From positions 62,001 to 126,000 of the forward strand of contig JAFSOC010000014.1 in assembly GCA_017447185.1 (NCBI GenBank): 64,000 bases of DNA, in the 5' to 3' direction. The notes under the pieces were generated by a model. That model saw nothing but the letters and a program-made list of their open reading frames with translations. It did not search any database and was not told where the DNA came from. Source of the DNA: Clostridia bacterium (GTDB lineage Bacteria; Bacillota; Clostridia; Christensenellales; Aristaeellaceae). Made by a program: the position numbers and the translations under genes. Below, in pieces: positions 7,209 to 15,901 of the stretch; position 1 is the first letter of the stretch; each line of letters opens with the position of its first letter.

Positions 7209-8537
7209 TTACCTGCAGATTTCTGCCAGCGTCTGGTCTCCTTCCCGGAGAACAGACGCTTTTGTTTCGCCCTCCCGGATTCTCCGGCCTTCTTCCCTGT
7301 CCAGCACCGTCCAGCGATGCTGCTTTTGCTCATAGGGCAGCGCTTCCGGCGCGTAAATCCGGTCCTCGTCCGCCCGGATATCCGCTTCCGCCCGGTCCGC
7401 CGGCATATCCCACCACTCTTCCGGGGCACATGTCAGCCCCAGGTCCCGGATCTGCCGGCAGGTCTCCCTGACACTTTCCCGGAAGTCTTCCCAGGACAGG
7501 GGTCCCGGATGGGCTTTCAGCCCTGCCGCCGCCAGCCGCGGGAACAGCAGGAAGCCCGCCCGCTCCAGGTTAGTTACCCGTTCCGTCCACAACGGACATT
7601 CAATCCCCAGCAGTCTGGATTCATACCCGGCTGCCCATTCCGGAATCCGCGGATACTGCCAGATCTTCCGGACATCGATCCGCCCGTAGGGATAATCAAA
7701 ATAATAAGCTTTCGTCTCCGAGCAGATCACGCGCCCGCCGTTTTCCATAAAGCGGCGGATTTTGTCTTCTCCGTCCATCCACTGCTGCACGATGAAATAA
7801 TCCGGAAGCATACCGCCGTTCAGCACATCGTTCCATACGATGGTTTCCTTCCCCTTTGCCGCCAGGTAAGCGCCGATCCGCAGTACCAGGTCCCGCTGCA
7901 GCTCCTCCTCGCTGCGCAGTCCCGCCTCCCGCATCCGCTTCTGGCAGTCCGGGCATCTCCGCCAGTGCAGTTTCAGGGCCTCATCCCCGCCGATATGCAC
8001 CATCCGGCTGGGAAACAGCTCCGTCACCTCATCCAGGATGTCCTCCATAAACCGGAGGGTGCTTTCCTTCCCGGCGCAGATCAGATTCGGAAAAATCCCG
8101 CCGGAAACCTCCACCGCGTAGGTCCAGGGGCCCGCGTCCGGCAGCTCTGACTCCCTGCGGCAGCCGGCCTCCGGATAAGCCGCCAGCAGCGCGCTGGCGT
8201 GGCCGGGCAGTTCGATCTCCGGAATAATCTCCATTCCGTTTTCCGCCGCGAAAGATACAATCTCCCGGATATCCTCCCGGGTATAGTATCCGCTGTTGTT
8301 TTCCGTCCCGGAAACGCCGCCGAAAAAGGTCCGGCCCCGGACGGACCCGATCTCTGTCAGCCGCGGATATTTCCGGATCTCCACCCGCCAGCCCTGGTCA
8401 TCCGTCAGGTGCCAGTGCATCACATTCATTCCGCAGAGCCGGGCCGCGGCAATCAGTTTCCGCACATCCGCCGGTTTCATGAAATGACGCACGGAATCCA
8501 GCATGAATCCGCGGTAACTGAACATCTGATTCTGCAT
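7209..8537 (-). CDS. Beta-N-acetylhexosaminidase-like glycoside hydrolase, family GH20
   Basis: Predicted to remove terminal N-acetyl-hexosamine by substrate-assisted catalysis. The catalytic barrel starts at once with YRGFMLDSVRHFM and shows MHWHLTDDQGWR, EIIPEIELPGHA, then HIGGDEA, whose Asp-Glu pair is the catalytic signature, and later a WNDV block and an LLGIECPLWTE block typical of GH20. The usual N-terminal GH20b domain and any signal peptide are absent, so this 442-residue enzyme is probably cytosolic and acts on imported oligosaccharides. It starts 12 bases after the uridine kinase stop, so the two may be co-transcribed. Confidence 0.88.
   Translation of the reverse strand: MQNQMFSYRGFMLDSVRHFMKPADVRKLIAAARLCGMNVMHWHLTDDQGWRVEIRKYPRLTEIGSVRGRTFFGGVSGTENNSGYYTREDIREIVSFAAENGMEIIPEIELPGHASALLAAYPEAGCRRESELPDAGPWTYAVEVSGGIFPNLICAGKESTLRFMEDILDEVTELFPSRMVHIGGDEALKLHWRRCPDCQKRMREAGLRSEEELQRDLVLRIGAYLAAKGKETIVWNDVLNGGMLPDYFIVQQWMDGEDKIRRFMENGGRVICSETKAYYFDYPYGRIDVRKIWQYPRIPEWAAGYESRLLGIECPLWTERVTNLERAGFLLFPRLAAAGLKAHPGPLSWEDFRESVRETCRQIRDLGLTCAPEEWWDMPADRAEADIRADEDRIYAPEALPYEQKQHRWTVLDREEGRRIREGETKASVLREGDQTLAEICR
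7228..7263 (+). terminator. Terminator inside the end of the convergent GH20 gene
   Basis: AGCGTCTG (7228-7235) pairs with CAGACGCT (7253-7260), followed by TTTT. It would stop the rightward isomerase/oxidase transcript and lies within the 3' coding end of the leftward GH20 gene. Confidence 0.6.
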
Positions 8538-8548
8538 CTTCCTGTTCC

Positions 8549-9166
8549 TTACTGATTCTGCAGCAGCAGAATAATCTTGCTTTTGATCAGGTCGAAGGCG
8601 ACATCGTTCATGCCGCTGTTGATCACGATATCCGCCATGGCCCGGGTGGGTTCCACATACAGGTAATGCATGGGTTTCACGGTGGTCAGGTACTGCCTGG
8701 CGATGCCTTCCACGTCCCGTCCGCGTTCCTTCACATCCCGGATCACCCGGCGGAGAATCCGCTCGTCCGCGTCCGCTTCTACGTACACCTTGATGTCCAG
8801 CAGATTCCGCAGTTCCTCATTGTGAAGCACGATAATCCCCTCCACAAGGATCACATCCGCCGGGCGGATCACGACCGTTTCCGAGGAGCGGTTATGCACG
8901 GTATAGTCGTATACCGGGCACTCGACTTCCTGCCCGTCCCGCAGCGCCTGGATATGCCGGATCAGCAGGTCCGTCTCAAAGGCGTCCGGATGATCGTAAT
9001 TGATTTTCTTCCGTTCTTCAAAGGGCAGGTCGTCCCTGCGCCGGTAATAGTTGTCGTAATAGACCACCGAAACCTTATCGCCGAATGTTTCCTTCAGCCG
9101 GTTGGTAAAGGTGGATTTTCCGGAGCCGGTGCCACCGGCGATTCCGATAAAGACAGGTTTCCTCAC
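8549..9166 (-). CDS. udk: Uridine kinase
   Basis: Phosphorylates uridine or cytidine to UMP or CMP in pyrimidine salvage. The P-loop GGTGSGKST lies at the N-terminus, followed by YYDNYYRRRDDLPFEER, the DHPDAFET block, CPVYDYTVHNRS, and VILVEGIIVL, all uridine-kinase signatures. I prefer the GTG start at 9166, which has GGAGG eight bases upstream and gives the usual 205-residue length. An ATG at 9205 with AAGGA is an alternative that adds 13 residues. The only close downstream neighbour is the GH20 gene. Confidence 0.92.
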   Translation of the reverse strand: MRKPVFIGIAGGTGSGKSTFTNRLKETFGDKVSVVYYDNYYRRRDDLPFEERKKINYDHPDAFETDLLIRHIQALRDGQEVECPVYDYTVHNRSSETVVIRPADVILVEGIIVLHNEELRNLLDIKVYVEADADERILRRVIRDVKERGRDVEGIARQYLTTVKPMHYLYVEPTRAMADIVINSGMNDVAFDLIKSKIILLLQNQ

Positions 9167-9244
9167 AGCGCCTTCCTCCCCTCTCTTTCTGTCAGCATAA
9201 TCCATATTTCCTTTCTTTGCAAGGCCTGAATCCAATTCACCTGC

Positions 9245-9273
9245 TTGTGTTTTCCTCCCCGCTGGTGTACTAT
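9245..9273 (+). promoter_or_regulatory. Sigma-A promoter of the small membrane protein gene
   Basis: TTGTGT (9245-9250), a 17-base spacer, and TACTAT (9268-9273). Confidence 0.45.
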
Positions 9274-9327
9274 ATCTTGTTGTCAGAGAAAACAACCGGA
9301 AATACGTCAGAAAGGAAAGAGGCGGCA

Positions 9328-9804
9328 ATGAACCAAACAGAAGCACCGAAAGCGCATCCGATCCTGGGCATCGTGCTGGGCCTGCTGGGGATTGCCGCCG
9401 CCTTGGCTCTTTGCCTCTTCACCGGCATGATCGGCGGCATGATCGCCGGCGCGCTGGGTTTTTCCGCTTTCCTGCTCGGCGTATCCGCCCGGCGAAGCAA
9501 CAAAGGTTCCGGCGCCATCGCCGCCGGAGCACTGGCCATCGGGCTGGCCGTGCTGCTCACCGTCGGCTCCGTGAACACCTTCACGGAAATCCACCAGGAA
9601 GCTGCAAACTACGCGGAAGAGGCCCCGCTGTTTGTCAAATCCCTCAGCAAGCCCTATTTCGGCATCGTCGGAATGTACTTCAACATGCCGAAGGATGAGG
9701 GCACCCTCCAGGAACTGGTGGATCAGTTCCACCTGATCGAAGAGCGGCTCCAGGCCGCCCGGGACGCAAAAAGAGCGACACCGACCCCGGAAGCCGCCCA
9801 ATAA
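9328..9804 (+). CDS. Small membrane protein of unknown function
   Basis: A 158-residue protein with three hydrophobic segments: about residues 10-28, 30-50 (Gly-rich, GMIGGMIAGALGFSAFLLG) and 60-80. They are joined by a short basic loop (SARRSNKGSG) and followed by a soluble helical tail ending in an Ala/Pro-rich stretch. The ATG at 9328 has GAAAGGAAAGAGG upstream. It is monocistronic, between its own promoter and a strong terminator. I do not recognise a family. The Gly/Ala-rich pattern resembles DUF4190-like small membrane proteins, but I do not assign it. Confidence 0.65.
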   Translation: MNQTEAPKAHPILGIVLGLLGIAAALALCLFTGMIGGMIAGALGFSAFLLGVSARRSNKGSGAIAAGALAIGLAVLLTVGSVNTFTEIHQEAANYAEEAPLFVKSLSKPYFGIVGMYFNMPKDEGTLQELVDQFHLIEERLQAARDAKRATPTPEAAQ

Positions 9805-9817
9805 TCCGGAAGCACTG

Positions 9818-9847
9818 AAAAACCTCCTGCAGCAGCAGGAGGTTTTT
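9818..9847. terminator. Bidirectional intrinsic terminator
   Basis: AAAAACCTCCTGC (9818-9830) pairs perfectly with 9835-9847 around an AGCA loop, leaving a T tract on either strand. It ends the small membrane protein gene and the Trp/ECF operon, which converge here. Confidence 0.85.
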
Positions 9848-9859
9848 GATTGGTTGATC

Positions 9860-10612
9860 TTATTTCAGCAGGATGGCGCCGGCCAGCAGAAGCGCACAGA
9901 ACAGGACCGCTCCCAGGTCCACCGCGGTAAAAGGATACTTCTTGTATCCGGAGGTGCGGGTCCGCAGCCGGAAGCCGCGTACCTCCGCCGCCGCCGCGGT
10001 CTGGTCCGTCCGCCGGACGGAAGAGATCAGCAGCGGGGCGCACAGGGGAAGGATCATCGAGAATTTTTTTAGCCCCCGCGCTTTGTCAAACGCCACGCCG
10101 CGCGCGGTCTGCGCTTCCATGATCCCGGCCATTTCCTCCAGGAACTGGGGCACAAAGCGGATCGCAGTGGACAGGGTGAATGCGTACTGATACGGCACAT
10201 GCAGCACCTGCACCAGGGAATTGGTCAGGTCTGTCACCCGGGTCACCGCCAGCACCAGCGCCAGCGGCATGCAGACCACCACCAGCCGGATCACGACCCG
10301 GGCGGCTGTCAGCAGGCCTTCATCCGTGATGATCCAGAGCACCGGCGTGCCGTTTCGCACCAGCAGGATCTGAAGTACAAACAGGAAGATGGCAATCTTC
10401 AGCAGGCCTTTGAAAATCGTCCAGGTTTTCCCCGCCACGCCGGCAATGATGCCGATCAGCAGGTCCACAACCAGGAGTCCCGCCAGGTAGAAAAGGTTCC
10501 CGGAGAGAAAGGCCGCGACGCAGATCACGATCGTCAGGAGAATCTTGGTCACAGGATTCATGCGGTGGATGACGGAATTGCCCGGCACATACTGGAACAG
10601 ATTAGTTTTCAT
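9860..10612 (-). CDS. ecfT: ECF transporter transmembrane subunit EcfT
   Basis: The scaffold membrane subunit of an energy-coupling-factor importer, linking the two ATPases to a substrate-binding S component. The 250-residue protein has several hydrophobic helices and the two cytoplasmic coupling motifs, AQTARGVAF and AAEVRGFRL (Ala/Val-Arg-Gly). I chose the ATG at 10612, inside the end of ecfA2, because GGAGGGAAAC precedes it; the 11-base overlap suggests translational coupling. It is the last gene of the T-box-controlled operon and probably energises the TrpP-like S component four genes upstream. Confidence 0.9.
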   Translation of the reverse strand: MKTNLFQYVPGNSVIHRMNPVTKILLTIVICVAAFLSGNLFYLAGLLVVDLLIGIIAGVAGKTWTIFKGLLKIAIFLFVLQILLVRNGTPVLWIITDEGLLTAARVVIRLVVVCMPLALVLAVTRVTDLTNSLVQVLHVPYQYAFTLSTAIRFVPQFLEEMAGIMEAQTARGVAFDKARGLKKFSMILPLCAPLLISSVRRTDQTAAAAEVRGFRLRTRTSGYKKYPFTAVDLGAVLFCALLLAGAILLK

Positions 10613-11435
10613 GCCGTTTCCCTCCTTCCCCGCGGCGGGCGAGCACGGCTTCCGCCATGGCGTCCGGCGTATCCGCCTGTTCAAACCCTTCACCCAGGCG
10701 CAGGGAAAGGCCGATCATCTGGGGCGGCAGAATCGAGGCTTTTTCCATAAGCTCTGCATCCCGGAAGATTTCCCGCACCGGGCCGTCCGCCAGCAGCTTT
10801 CCGCCGGCCATCACCAGCGCGCGCTGCGCGTAATCCAGCACGACTTCCATGTCATGGCACACCATGACCACCGTCACCTGCTGCTCCCGGTTCATCCGGC
10901 GGATCCGGTCCATGATGTGGCAGCATTCCAGGTAATCCAGGCCGGTGGTTGGCTCATCCAGGATCAGCACCTCCGGCTCCACCGCAAGAATGGACGCCAG
11001 CGCAACCCGCTGCCGCTGTCCGCGGCTGAGGGAGAACGGTTCTTCGTCCCCGGAAAATCCGAAATCCTTCAGCACTTCCTCGCACCGGGCATTCAGCGCT
11101 TCCTCGCTTTCATCCCCGCGGACTGTTTTCAGGCCGAAAAGGATTTCCTCCCGGACCGTGTTCTTGCAGATCTGCCGGTCGGGATTCTGGAACAGGAAAC
11201 CGACCCGGCGCGCCCGTTCGCTGACCGGACTGGTCGCCGTATCCGCCCCGTGAATCAGGACCTTGCCCTGGGTCGGCCTGATCAGGCCGTCGATCAGGCG
11301 GACCGTGGTGGTCTTCCCGGCGCCGTTGGCGCCCAGGATCGCCACAAAATCACCCTTCTCAATATGGAAGCTGACATCCTGTACCGTCGGACCCTGGTCG
11401 GAATAGGAGAAACTGACATGTTCCGCCTGAATCAT
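10602..11435 (-). CDS. ecfA2: ECF transporter ATPase EcfA2
   Basis: One of two cytosolic ATPases of the ECF importer. The 277 residues contain Walker A GANGAGKTT (near residue 37), Q-loop FLFQNPDRQI, ABC signature LSRGQRQR, Walker B VLILDEPTTGLD, and the switch His in MVCHD. FQNPD(R/D)Q is the form typical of ECF and cobalt-type ATPases. The gene overlaps both neighbours (4 bases with ecfA1, 11 with ecfT), a tight operon arrangement that favours equal subunit production. Confidence 0.92.
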   Translation of the reverse strand: MIQAEHVSFSYSDQGPTVQDVSFHIEKGDFVAILGANGAGKTTTVRLIDGLIRPTQGKVLIHGADTATSPVSERARRVGFLFQNPDRQICKNTVREEILFGLKTVRGDESEEALNARCEEVLKDFGFSGDEEPFSLSRGQRQRVALASILAVEPEVLILDEPTTGLDYLECCHIMDRIRRMNREQQVTVVMVCHDMEVVLDYAQRALVMAGGKLLADGPVREIFRDAELMEKASILPPQMIGLSLRLGEGFEQADTPDAMAEAVLARRGEGGKRHEN

Positions 11436-12271
11436 GGGATCAGCCTCCTTACCATTGCCTCGGCTTCATCGAGGTTAATGCACGCGGGCTGCTTTTCACC
11501 GGTCTTCTCGCTGAGGATGCTGCTCAGTGTCGTGACCCGGGGACAGTTGACACCCAGCGCCTGCAGCTCATCGGAATGGGCCAGTACTTCCCGGGTTTCG
11601 CCCTGGAAAATCACCCTGCCCCCGTTGAGCACGGCAAGCTGCCGTGCGAATTCGCACAGCAGCATGATTTTCTGTTCAATGAGAATTACGGTAATGCCCT
11701 GTTCCTCATTCAGTTCCTTCAGGAGGGAGAACACCTGGCGGCTGCTGCGGGGATCCAGTTCGCCCGTGGGTTCGTCCAGCACGAGGATCCGGGGCTTGAG
11801 CGCGAGGATGGACGCGATCGCCACCTTCTGGCGCTGTCCGCCGGACAGGGAGCCGATGGTCCGGTCCCGCAGGTCTGCGATCCCGACTTTCTCCAGTGCG
11901 TCCTCCACGCGCCCGGGTATCTCCTCCCGAGGCACGCCGAAATTCTCCAGTCCGTAGAGCATTTCATCCTCCACCATGGGGGAGATGATCTGGCTGTCCA
12001 CATCCTGGAACACCATGCCCACCAGCTGGGAAATTTCATCCAGGGAAGTCTCCACCGTGTCCAGTCCGTTCACGGTGACGCTGCCGTAATAGTCTCCCGA
12101 ATAGTGGTGTGGAATCATCCCGCTGATGGCCCGGGCCAGGGTGGTTTTGCCCGCCCCGGCCGGACCGATGACCCCCAGGAATCCGCCATCCGGAACCGTC
12201 AGACAGACCTCCTGCAGGGCGGGCTGTTTCTCGCCCTTGTAGGTAAAGGAAAGATCCTGAAAAACAATCAT
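11432..12271 (-). CDS. ecfA1: ECF transporter ATPase EcfA1
   Basis: The partner ATPase of the ECF module. It begins MIVFQDLSFTYKG with a GAAGGAG site upstream; a longer in-frame start is less likely. Walker A is GPAGAGKTT, the Q-loop is MVFQDVDSQI, the signature LSGGQRQK and Walker B ILVLDEPTGELD. The switch residue region reads LIEQK where many ABC proteins have a His, which occurs in some EcfA1-like subunits; the canonical site would then be supplied by EcfA2. Substrate specificity comes from the S component, inferred as TrpP immediately upstream. Confidence 0.9.
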   Translation of the reverse strand: MIVFQDLSFTYKGEKQPALQEVCLTVPDGGFLGVIGPAGAGKTTLARAISGMIPHHYSGDYYGSVTVNGLDTVETSLDEISQLVGMVFQDVDSQIISPMVEDEMLYGLENFGVPREEIPGRVEDALEKVGIADLRDRTIGSLSGGQRQKVAIASILALKPRILVLDEPTGELDPRSSRQVFSLLKELNEEQGITVILIEQKIMLLCEFARQLAVLNGGRVIFQGETREVLAHSDELQALGVNCPRVTTLSSILSEKTGEKQPACINLDEAEAMVRRLIP

Positions 12272-12327
12272 GGGAACAAAGCTCCTTCTGCCTCTGTAAT
12301 CTAACAACTAATAACTAAAAACTAAAT

Positions 12328-12867
12328 TCACCGGTTCAGCACTTTCTTCAGCGGCAGGTAGAGCAGCTGCACGATCACGCTGCCGATGGCAGCGGTGCCC
12401 AGCACGATCGGGATATAGGCCACCAGGCTGGAGGCACTCGCGCCCATGAACAGCAGCAGACAGATCACGAAACTGCCGCCGGAAATCACCGTGGAAACAA
12501 AGGTGGCCAGCAGGGGGTTCAGGTCCAGCTTCTTGAACTTGAAGGGGATCTTCATCATGAAGAACATGGCCACGGCGCCCAGCAGCTCAGAGATGAAATT
12601 CAGCCACGGGGTTCCCGGCAGGAACTGGCAGATGGCGCCGGCCAGGATACCGATGATCGCACATCCGACCAGGTTCGGCCGGACCAGCAGGATCGCCAGG
12701 CAATAGGAAGCAATGATGAAATTCGGCTTCATGCCAAAAAAGTTTACCACACTGCCGACAAACAGCTTCAGCACGGTGCCGGCGGCCAGCAGTACGGCCA
12801 CAATAATCAGATCCTGAATGGAAAATCCTTTTGTTTCTTCTGCTTTGACAACTCTCTTCTCTGCCAT
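12328..12867 (-). CDS. trpP: TrpP-like tryptophan transporter / ECF S component
   Basis: A 179-residue integral membrane protein with about five hydrophobic helices and the block MKPNFIIASYCLAILLVRP that I associate with the Firmicute TrpP tryptophan-uptake family. It is encoded directly before a complete ecfA1-ecfA2-ecfT set and after trpB and pheA, in an operon behind a tryptophan-specific T-box. Together these point to the substrate-binding S component of a tryptophan importer. Whether TrpP proteins work alone or with an ECF module is less settled; here the gene order supports the latter. Confidence 0.75.
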   Translation of the reverse strand: MAEKRVVKAEETKGFSIQDLIIVAVLLAAGTVLKLFVGSVVNFFGMKPNFIIASYCLAILLVRPNLVGCAIIGILAGAICQFLPGTPWLNFISELLGAVAMFFMMKIPFKFKKLDLNPLLATFVSTVISGGSFVICLLLFMGASASSLVAYIPIVLGTAAIGSVIVQLLYLPLKKVLNR

Positions 12868-12900
12868 GGGAGTGTACCACCTTTCAATAATCTTTATGAT

Positions 12901-14043
12901 TTATGCGAGTTCTGAGTAGCTGCCCAAATAGGAGAACTGTTCGAGCGTGACATCCAGTTCCTCCATCAGGCGGATAAATGCCGGGGAATAAACGGATGCT
13001 TCAAGGTCAAAATAGAACATGAATTCGAAATCCCTGCCCGGCATCGGCCGGCTTTCCAGCTTGGTCAGGTTGATGCCCTGGGCATAGAACCGGCCCAGCA
13101 GCTGGTACAGGGAACCGGGGCGGTTGGGCAGTACCAGCATCAGGCTGGTGTGATCCGCGCCGGGATAAATTTCAGGCTGCTTCGCGATACAGATAAACCG
13201 GGTATGGTTGTTGCTGTTGTTCTGGATATCTGTCGCCAGGATATTCAGCCCGTACAGCGGCGCGCAGGCCGCGGAGGAAATCGCCGCCACATCCTTCCGG
13301 CCGCTTTCAGCAACCATCTGCGCCGCGGCTGCAGTGTTCCGGCAGACATTGACCTGCCAGCCGCTGTGGGCTTCCAGGTACCGGGAGCACTGCTGGATCG
13401 CCTGCTCGTGGGAATAAACTTCCTTGATATCCTCCAGGCGCACACCGGGCGGGGCGATCAGGGTATGGTCAATCTTCACCCGGACGGAGCGGACAATGTG
13501 GAAATTACGGCTGATCATCTGGTCGTACACGCTGTTCACGGAACCCGCCAGGCTGTTTTCAATCGGCAGGATCCCGTAACGGCACAGGCCTTTTTCGATT
13601 GCGCTGAAGACGCTTTCGAAATCCCGGCAGTACAGGATGGAAGGCGCGGAAAAGATCTTCTCGCAGGCTTTCTGGGAATAGGCGCCTTCCACGCCCTGGC
13701 AGGCCACAACGGCCTTCGGCGGAAACAGCTGCGGCGTTTCCTGCAGCGCGGTGCGGATCCGGGCTCCGAGCTCGCTTTCCTTCCGGCCGTCCAGCAGCTG
13801 GCCCGTCCGGCTCTGGGACATCAGGAACCCGAACAGGGCGCGAACGCCGTTTTCGTTTTCCTCCCCCACCATTTCGCCGACCCGGTTCAGCAGGTTTCTT
13901 TCCCGCTCCGTATCCAGCACCGGCAGGTTGTGTTCCCGTTTGTAGCGGCCGATTTCCCTTGTGATCTCCATCCGTTCCCCATAGAGCCGGACCAGTTCAC
14001 TGTCCACCTGATCGATCTTTGCGCGATAATCCTGAATATCCAT
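12901..14043 (-). CDS. pheA: Bifunctional chorismate mutase/prephenate dehydratase (P-protein)
   Basis: Converts chorismate to prephenate and then phenylpyruvate, the committed route to phenylalanine. The N-terminal 85 residues form an AroQ chorismate mutase (YRAKIDQVDSELVRLYGERM, IGRYKREHNLPVLDTERE). Prephenate dehydratase follows from about residue 105 (VACQGVEGAYS, GILPIENSLAGSV, NNHTRFICI), and a C-terminal ACT domain from about 300 (NRPGSLYQLL, NLTKLESRP), the phenylalanine-binding motif for feedback inhibition. At 380 residues it is a normal full-length fusion. It is unusual to find it inside a Trp T-box operon. Confidence 0.95.
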   Translation of the reverse strand: MDIQDYRAKIDQVDSELVRLYGERMEITREIGRYKREHNLPVLDTERERNLLNRVGEMVGEENENGVRALFGFLMSQSRTGQLLDGRKESELGARIRTALQETPQLFPPKAVVACQGVEGAYSQKACEKIFSAPSILYCRDFESVFSAIEKGLCRYGILPIENSLAGSVNSVYDQMISRNFHIVRSVRVKIDHTLIAPPGVRLEDIKEVYSHEQAIQQCSRYLEAHSGWQVNVCRNTAAAAQMVAESGRKDVAAISSAACAPLYGLNILATDIQNNSNNHTRFICIAKQPEIYPGADHTSLMLVLPNRPGSLYQLLGRFYAQGINLTKLESRPMPGRDFEFMFYFDLEASVYSPAFIRLMEELDVTLEQFSYLGSYSELA

Positions 14044-14075
14044 AGATTCCTCCGGTTAATAACCTGCTTTTCCGT

Positions 14076-15446
14076 TTACACTTTCGGGAGCCGCGCGCGG
14101 AACTGCTTCAGTTCCTCGTCCGTCGGCACATAATCGTCCATCTGTCCGTCGTGGTATTTCTGGTAAGCCACCAGGTCGAAATATCCGGTGCCGGTCAGGC
14201 CGAAGAGGATCGTCTTCTCCTCGCCGGTTTCCTTGCACTTTATGGCTTCGTCAATTGCGGCACAGATGGCGTGGCTGCTCTCCGGCGCCGGCAGGATGCC
14301 TTCCGTGCGAGCGAAGGTTTCCGCCGCGTCAAACACCCGGGTCTGCGGGACGGAAACCGCTTCCATCATGCCGTCATCGTACAGCTGGGACAGGATCGGG
14401 CTCATGCCGTGGTAGCGAAGTCCGCCGGCGTGGTTCGGCGCGGGAATGAAGTCGGAACCCAGGGTGTACATCTTCGCCAGGGGGCAGACCATTCCGGTGT
14501 CGGCAAAGTCGTAGGCATAAACGCCGCGGGTCAGGCTGGGGCAGGAGGCGGGTTCCACCGCCACAATGCGGTAATCCGCTTCCCCGCGCAGCTTCTCGCC
14601 CATGAAGGGAGCGATCAGGCCGCCCAGGTTGCTGCCGCCGCCGGCACATCCGATAATCACATCCGGCTTGATGCCGTACTTATCCATGGCAATCTTCGTT
14701 TCCACACCGATCACGGACTGATGGAGCAGCACCTGGTTCAGCACGCTGCCAAGCACGTAGCGGTAACCTTCTGTTCCGACGGCGACTTCCACCGCTTCGG
14801 AGATCGCGCAGCCCAGGGAACCGGTGGTTCCGGGATGCTCCGCAAGGATCTTCTGGCCGATCTGCGTCGTCATGGAGGGGGAAGGCGTCACATCCGCGCC
14901 GTACACCCGCATGACCTCCCGGCGGAAGGGCTTCTGTTCGTAGGAAACTTTCACCATGAAGACCTTGCAGTCGAGATCGAAGTACGCGCAGGCCATGGAC
15001 AGTGCCGTGCCCCACTGGCCGGCTCCCGTTTCCGTGGTAACACCCTTCAGGCCCTGCTTCTTGGCGTAGTAGGCCTGGGCAATCGCGGAATTCAGCTTGT
15101 GGCTTCCGCTGGTGTTATTGCCTTCAAACTTGTAGTAAATCTTCGCGGGGGTGTTCAGCTTCTTTTCCAGGCAGTAAGCCCGGACCAGGGGCGAAGGACG
15201 ATACATCTTGTAGAAATCCAGGATCTCCTGGGGCACCGGGTATTCCCGTGTGTCGTTGTCCAGTTCCTGTTTCACCAGGTCCTCGCAGAACACGCCGCCC
15301 AGTTCCTCCGCGGTCATGGGCTTTCCGGTTCCCGGATTCAGCAGGGGCGCGGGCTTGTTCTTCATGTCAGCCCGCAGGTTGTACCAGTACTTCGGCATCT
15401 CACTTTCGTTCAGATAGATTTTGTAGGGGATTTCTTTGTTCGCCAT
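14076..15446 (-). CDS. trpB: Tryptophan synthase beta chain, TrpB2 type
   Basis: Condenses indole with serine to give tryptophan, using PLP. The 456-residue length and N-terminus (IPYKIYLNESEMPKYWYNLRADM in part) identify the longer TrpB2 group rather than classical TrpB1. The PLP lysine is in GNNTSGSHKLNSAIAQAYY, and the glycine-rich phosphate loop is CAGGGSNLGG. No trpA lies beside it, which is common for TrpB2 and suggests indole salvage or use of free indole. ATG 15446 has GAAAGGAG upstream. It is the first gene after a Trp T-box, so tryptophan shortage should switch on the whole downstream operon. Confidence 0.93.
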   Translation of the reverse strand: MANKEIPYKIYLNESEMPKYWYNLRADMKNKPAPLLNPGTGKPMTAEELGGVFCEDLVKQELDNDTREYPVPQEILDFYKMYRPSPLVRAYCLEKKLNTPAKIYYKFEGNNTSGSHKLNSAIAQAYYAKKQGLKGVTTETGAGQWGTALSMACAYFDLDCKVFMVKVSYEQKPFRREVMRVYGADVTPSPSMTTQIGQKILAEHPGTTGSLGCAISEAVEVAVGTEGYRYVLGSVLNQVLLHQSVIGVETKIAMDKYGIKPDVIIGCAGGGSNLGGLIAPFMGEKLRGEADYRIVAVEPASCPSLTRGVYAYDFADTGMVCPLAKMYTLGSDFIPAPNHAGGLRYHGMSPILSQLYDDGMMEAVSVPQTRVFDAAETFARTEGILPAPESSHAICAAIDEAIKCKETGEEKTILFGLTGTGYFDLVAYQKYHDGQMDDYVPTDEELKQFRARLPKV

Positions 15447-15474
15447 ATGTACGGCTCCTTTCTCTGCGGGACAG

Positions 15475-15745
15475 AAAAAACCTGTCCCAGTTTTTTTGCT
15501 GGGACAGGTCTGAAATATCATACCTGCGGTGCCACCCGGCTTGGCGCTTTTGGCGCCCTCTCTCTGCGTACGTTATCATACGCGGACCTTTGATCACGGA
15601 GGGTCATCTCCGTCTCGCATACTCGGAAACCTTTCTGCTTGCCCTCAGAAGTCCATTCCTTATTCCGATCCCTGCCGCCTTCCCACCCCCGGCGGCTCTC
15701 TGTGAAGGATTCCCGGAAAAGTACTCACTCTTCCTCAACGGTTTA
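15475..15745 (-). promoter_or_regulatory. Tryptophan-specific T-box leader
   Basis: The leader RNA runs leftward from about 15745 to 15475. The invariant T-box GGGTGGCACCGCAGG is at 15537-15523. It precedes a terminator made by CCTGTCCCAG (15508-15499) and CTGGGACAGG (15490-15481) plus TTTTTT. Stem I features include AGAGAGCC and a GGGTGGGAAGGCGGC-like distal segment. The specifier is probably TGG followed by A (15655-15653), a tryptophan codon. Uncharged tRNA-Trp should stabilise the antiterminator and allow transcription of trpB and the genes after it. Confidence 0.9.
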
Positions 15746-15749
15746 CCGC

Positions 15750-15778
15750 ATGATAGCATAACTTTTTTTACAATGCAA
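15750..15778 (-). promoter_or_regulatory. Sigma-A promoter of the Trp T-box operon
   Basis: Minus-strand TTGCAT (15778-15773), a 17-base A-rich spacer, and TATCAT (15755-15750), just upstream of the T-box leader. Confidence 0.65.
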
Positions 15779-15827
15779 CAGGGTAATTCCTCAAAAATTG
15801 TTCTTGTATTGTTTTTTGCCTGATTCC

Positions 15828-15856
15828 TTGTCCGGCAGTACGGTTGGCTGTATAAT
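15828..15856 (+). promoter_or_regulatory. Sigma-A promoter of the thioesterase gene
   Basis: TTGTCC (15828-15833), a 17-base spacer, and a perfect TATAAT (15851-15856). Confidence 0.65.
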
Positions 15857-15901
15857 AGCCGCAAGTTTTACCGGCGGCCGCCGGGACCGGGAGGAATGAA
15901 G

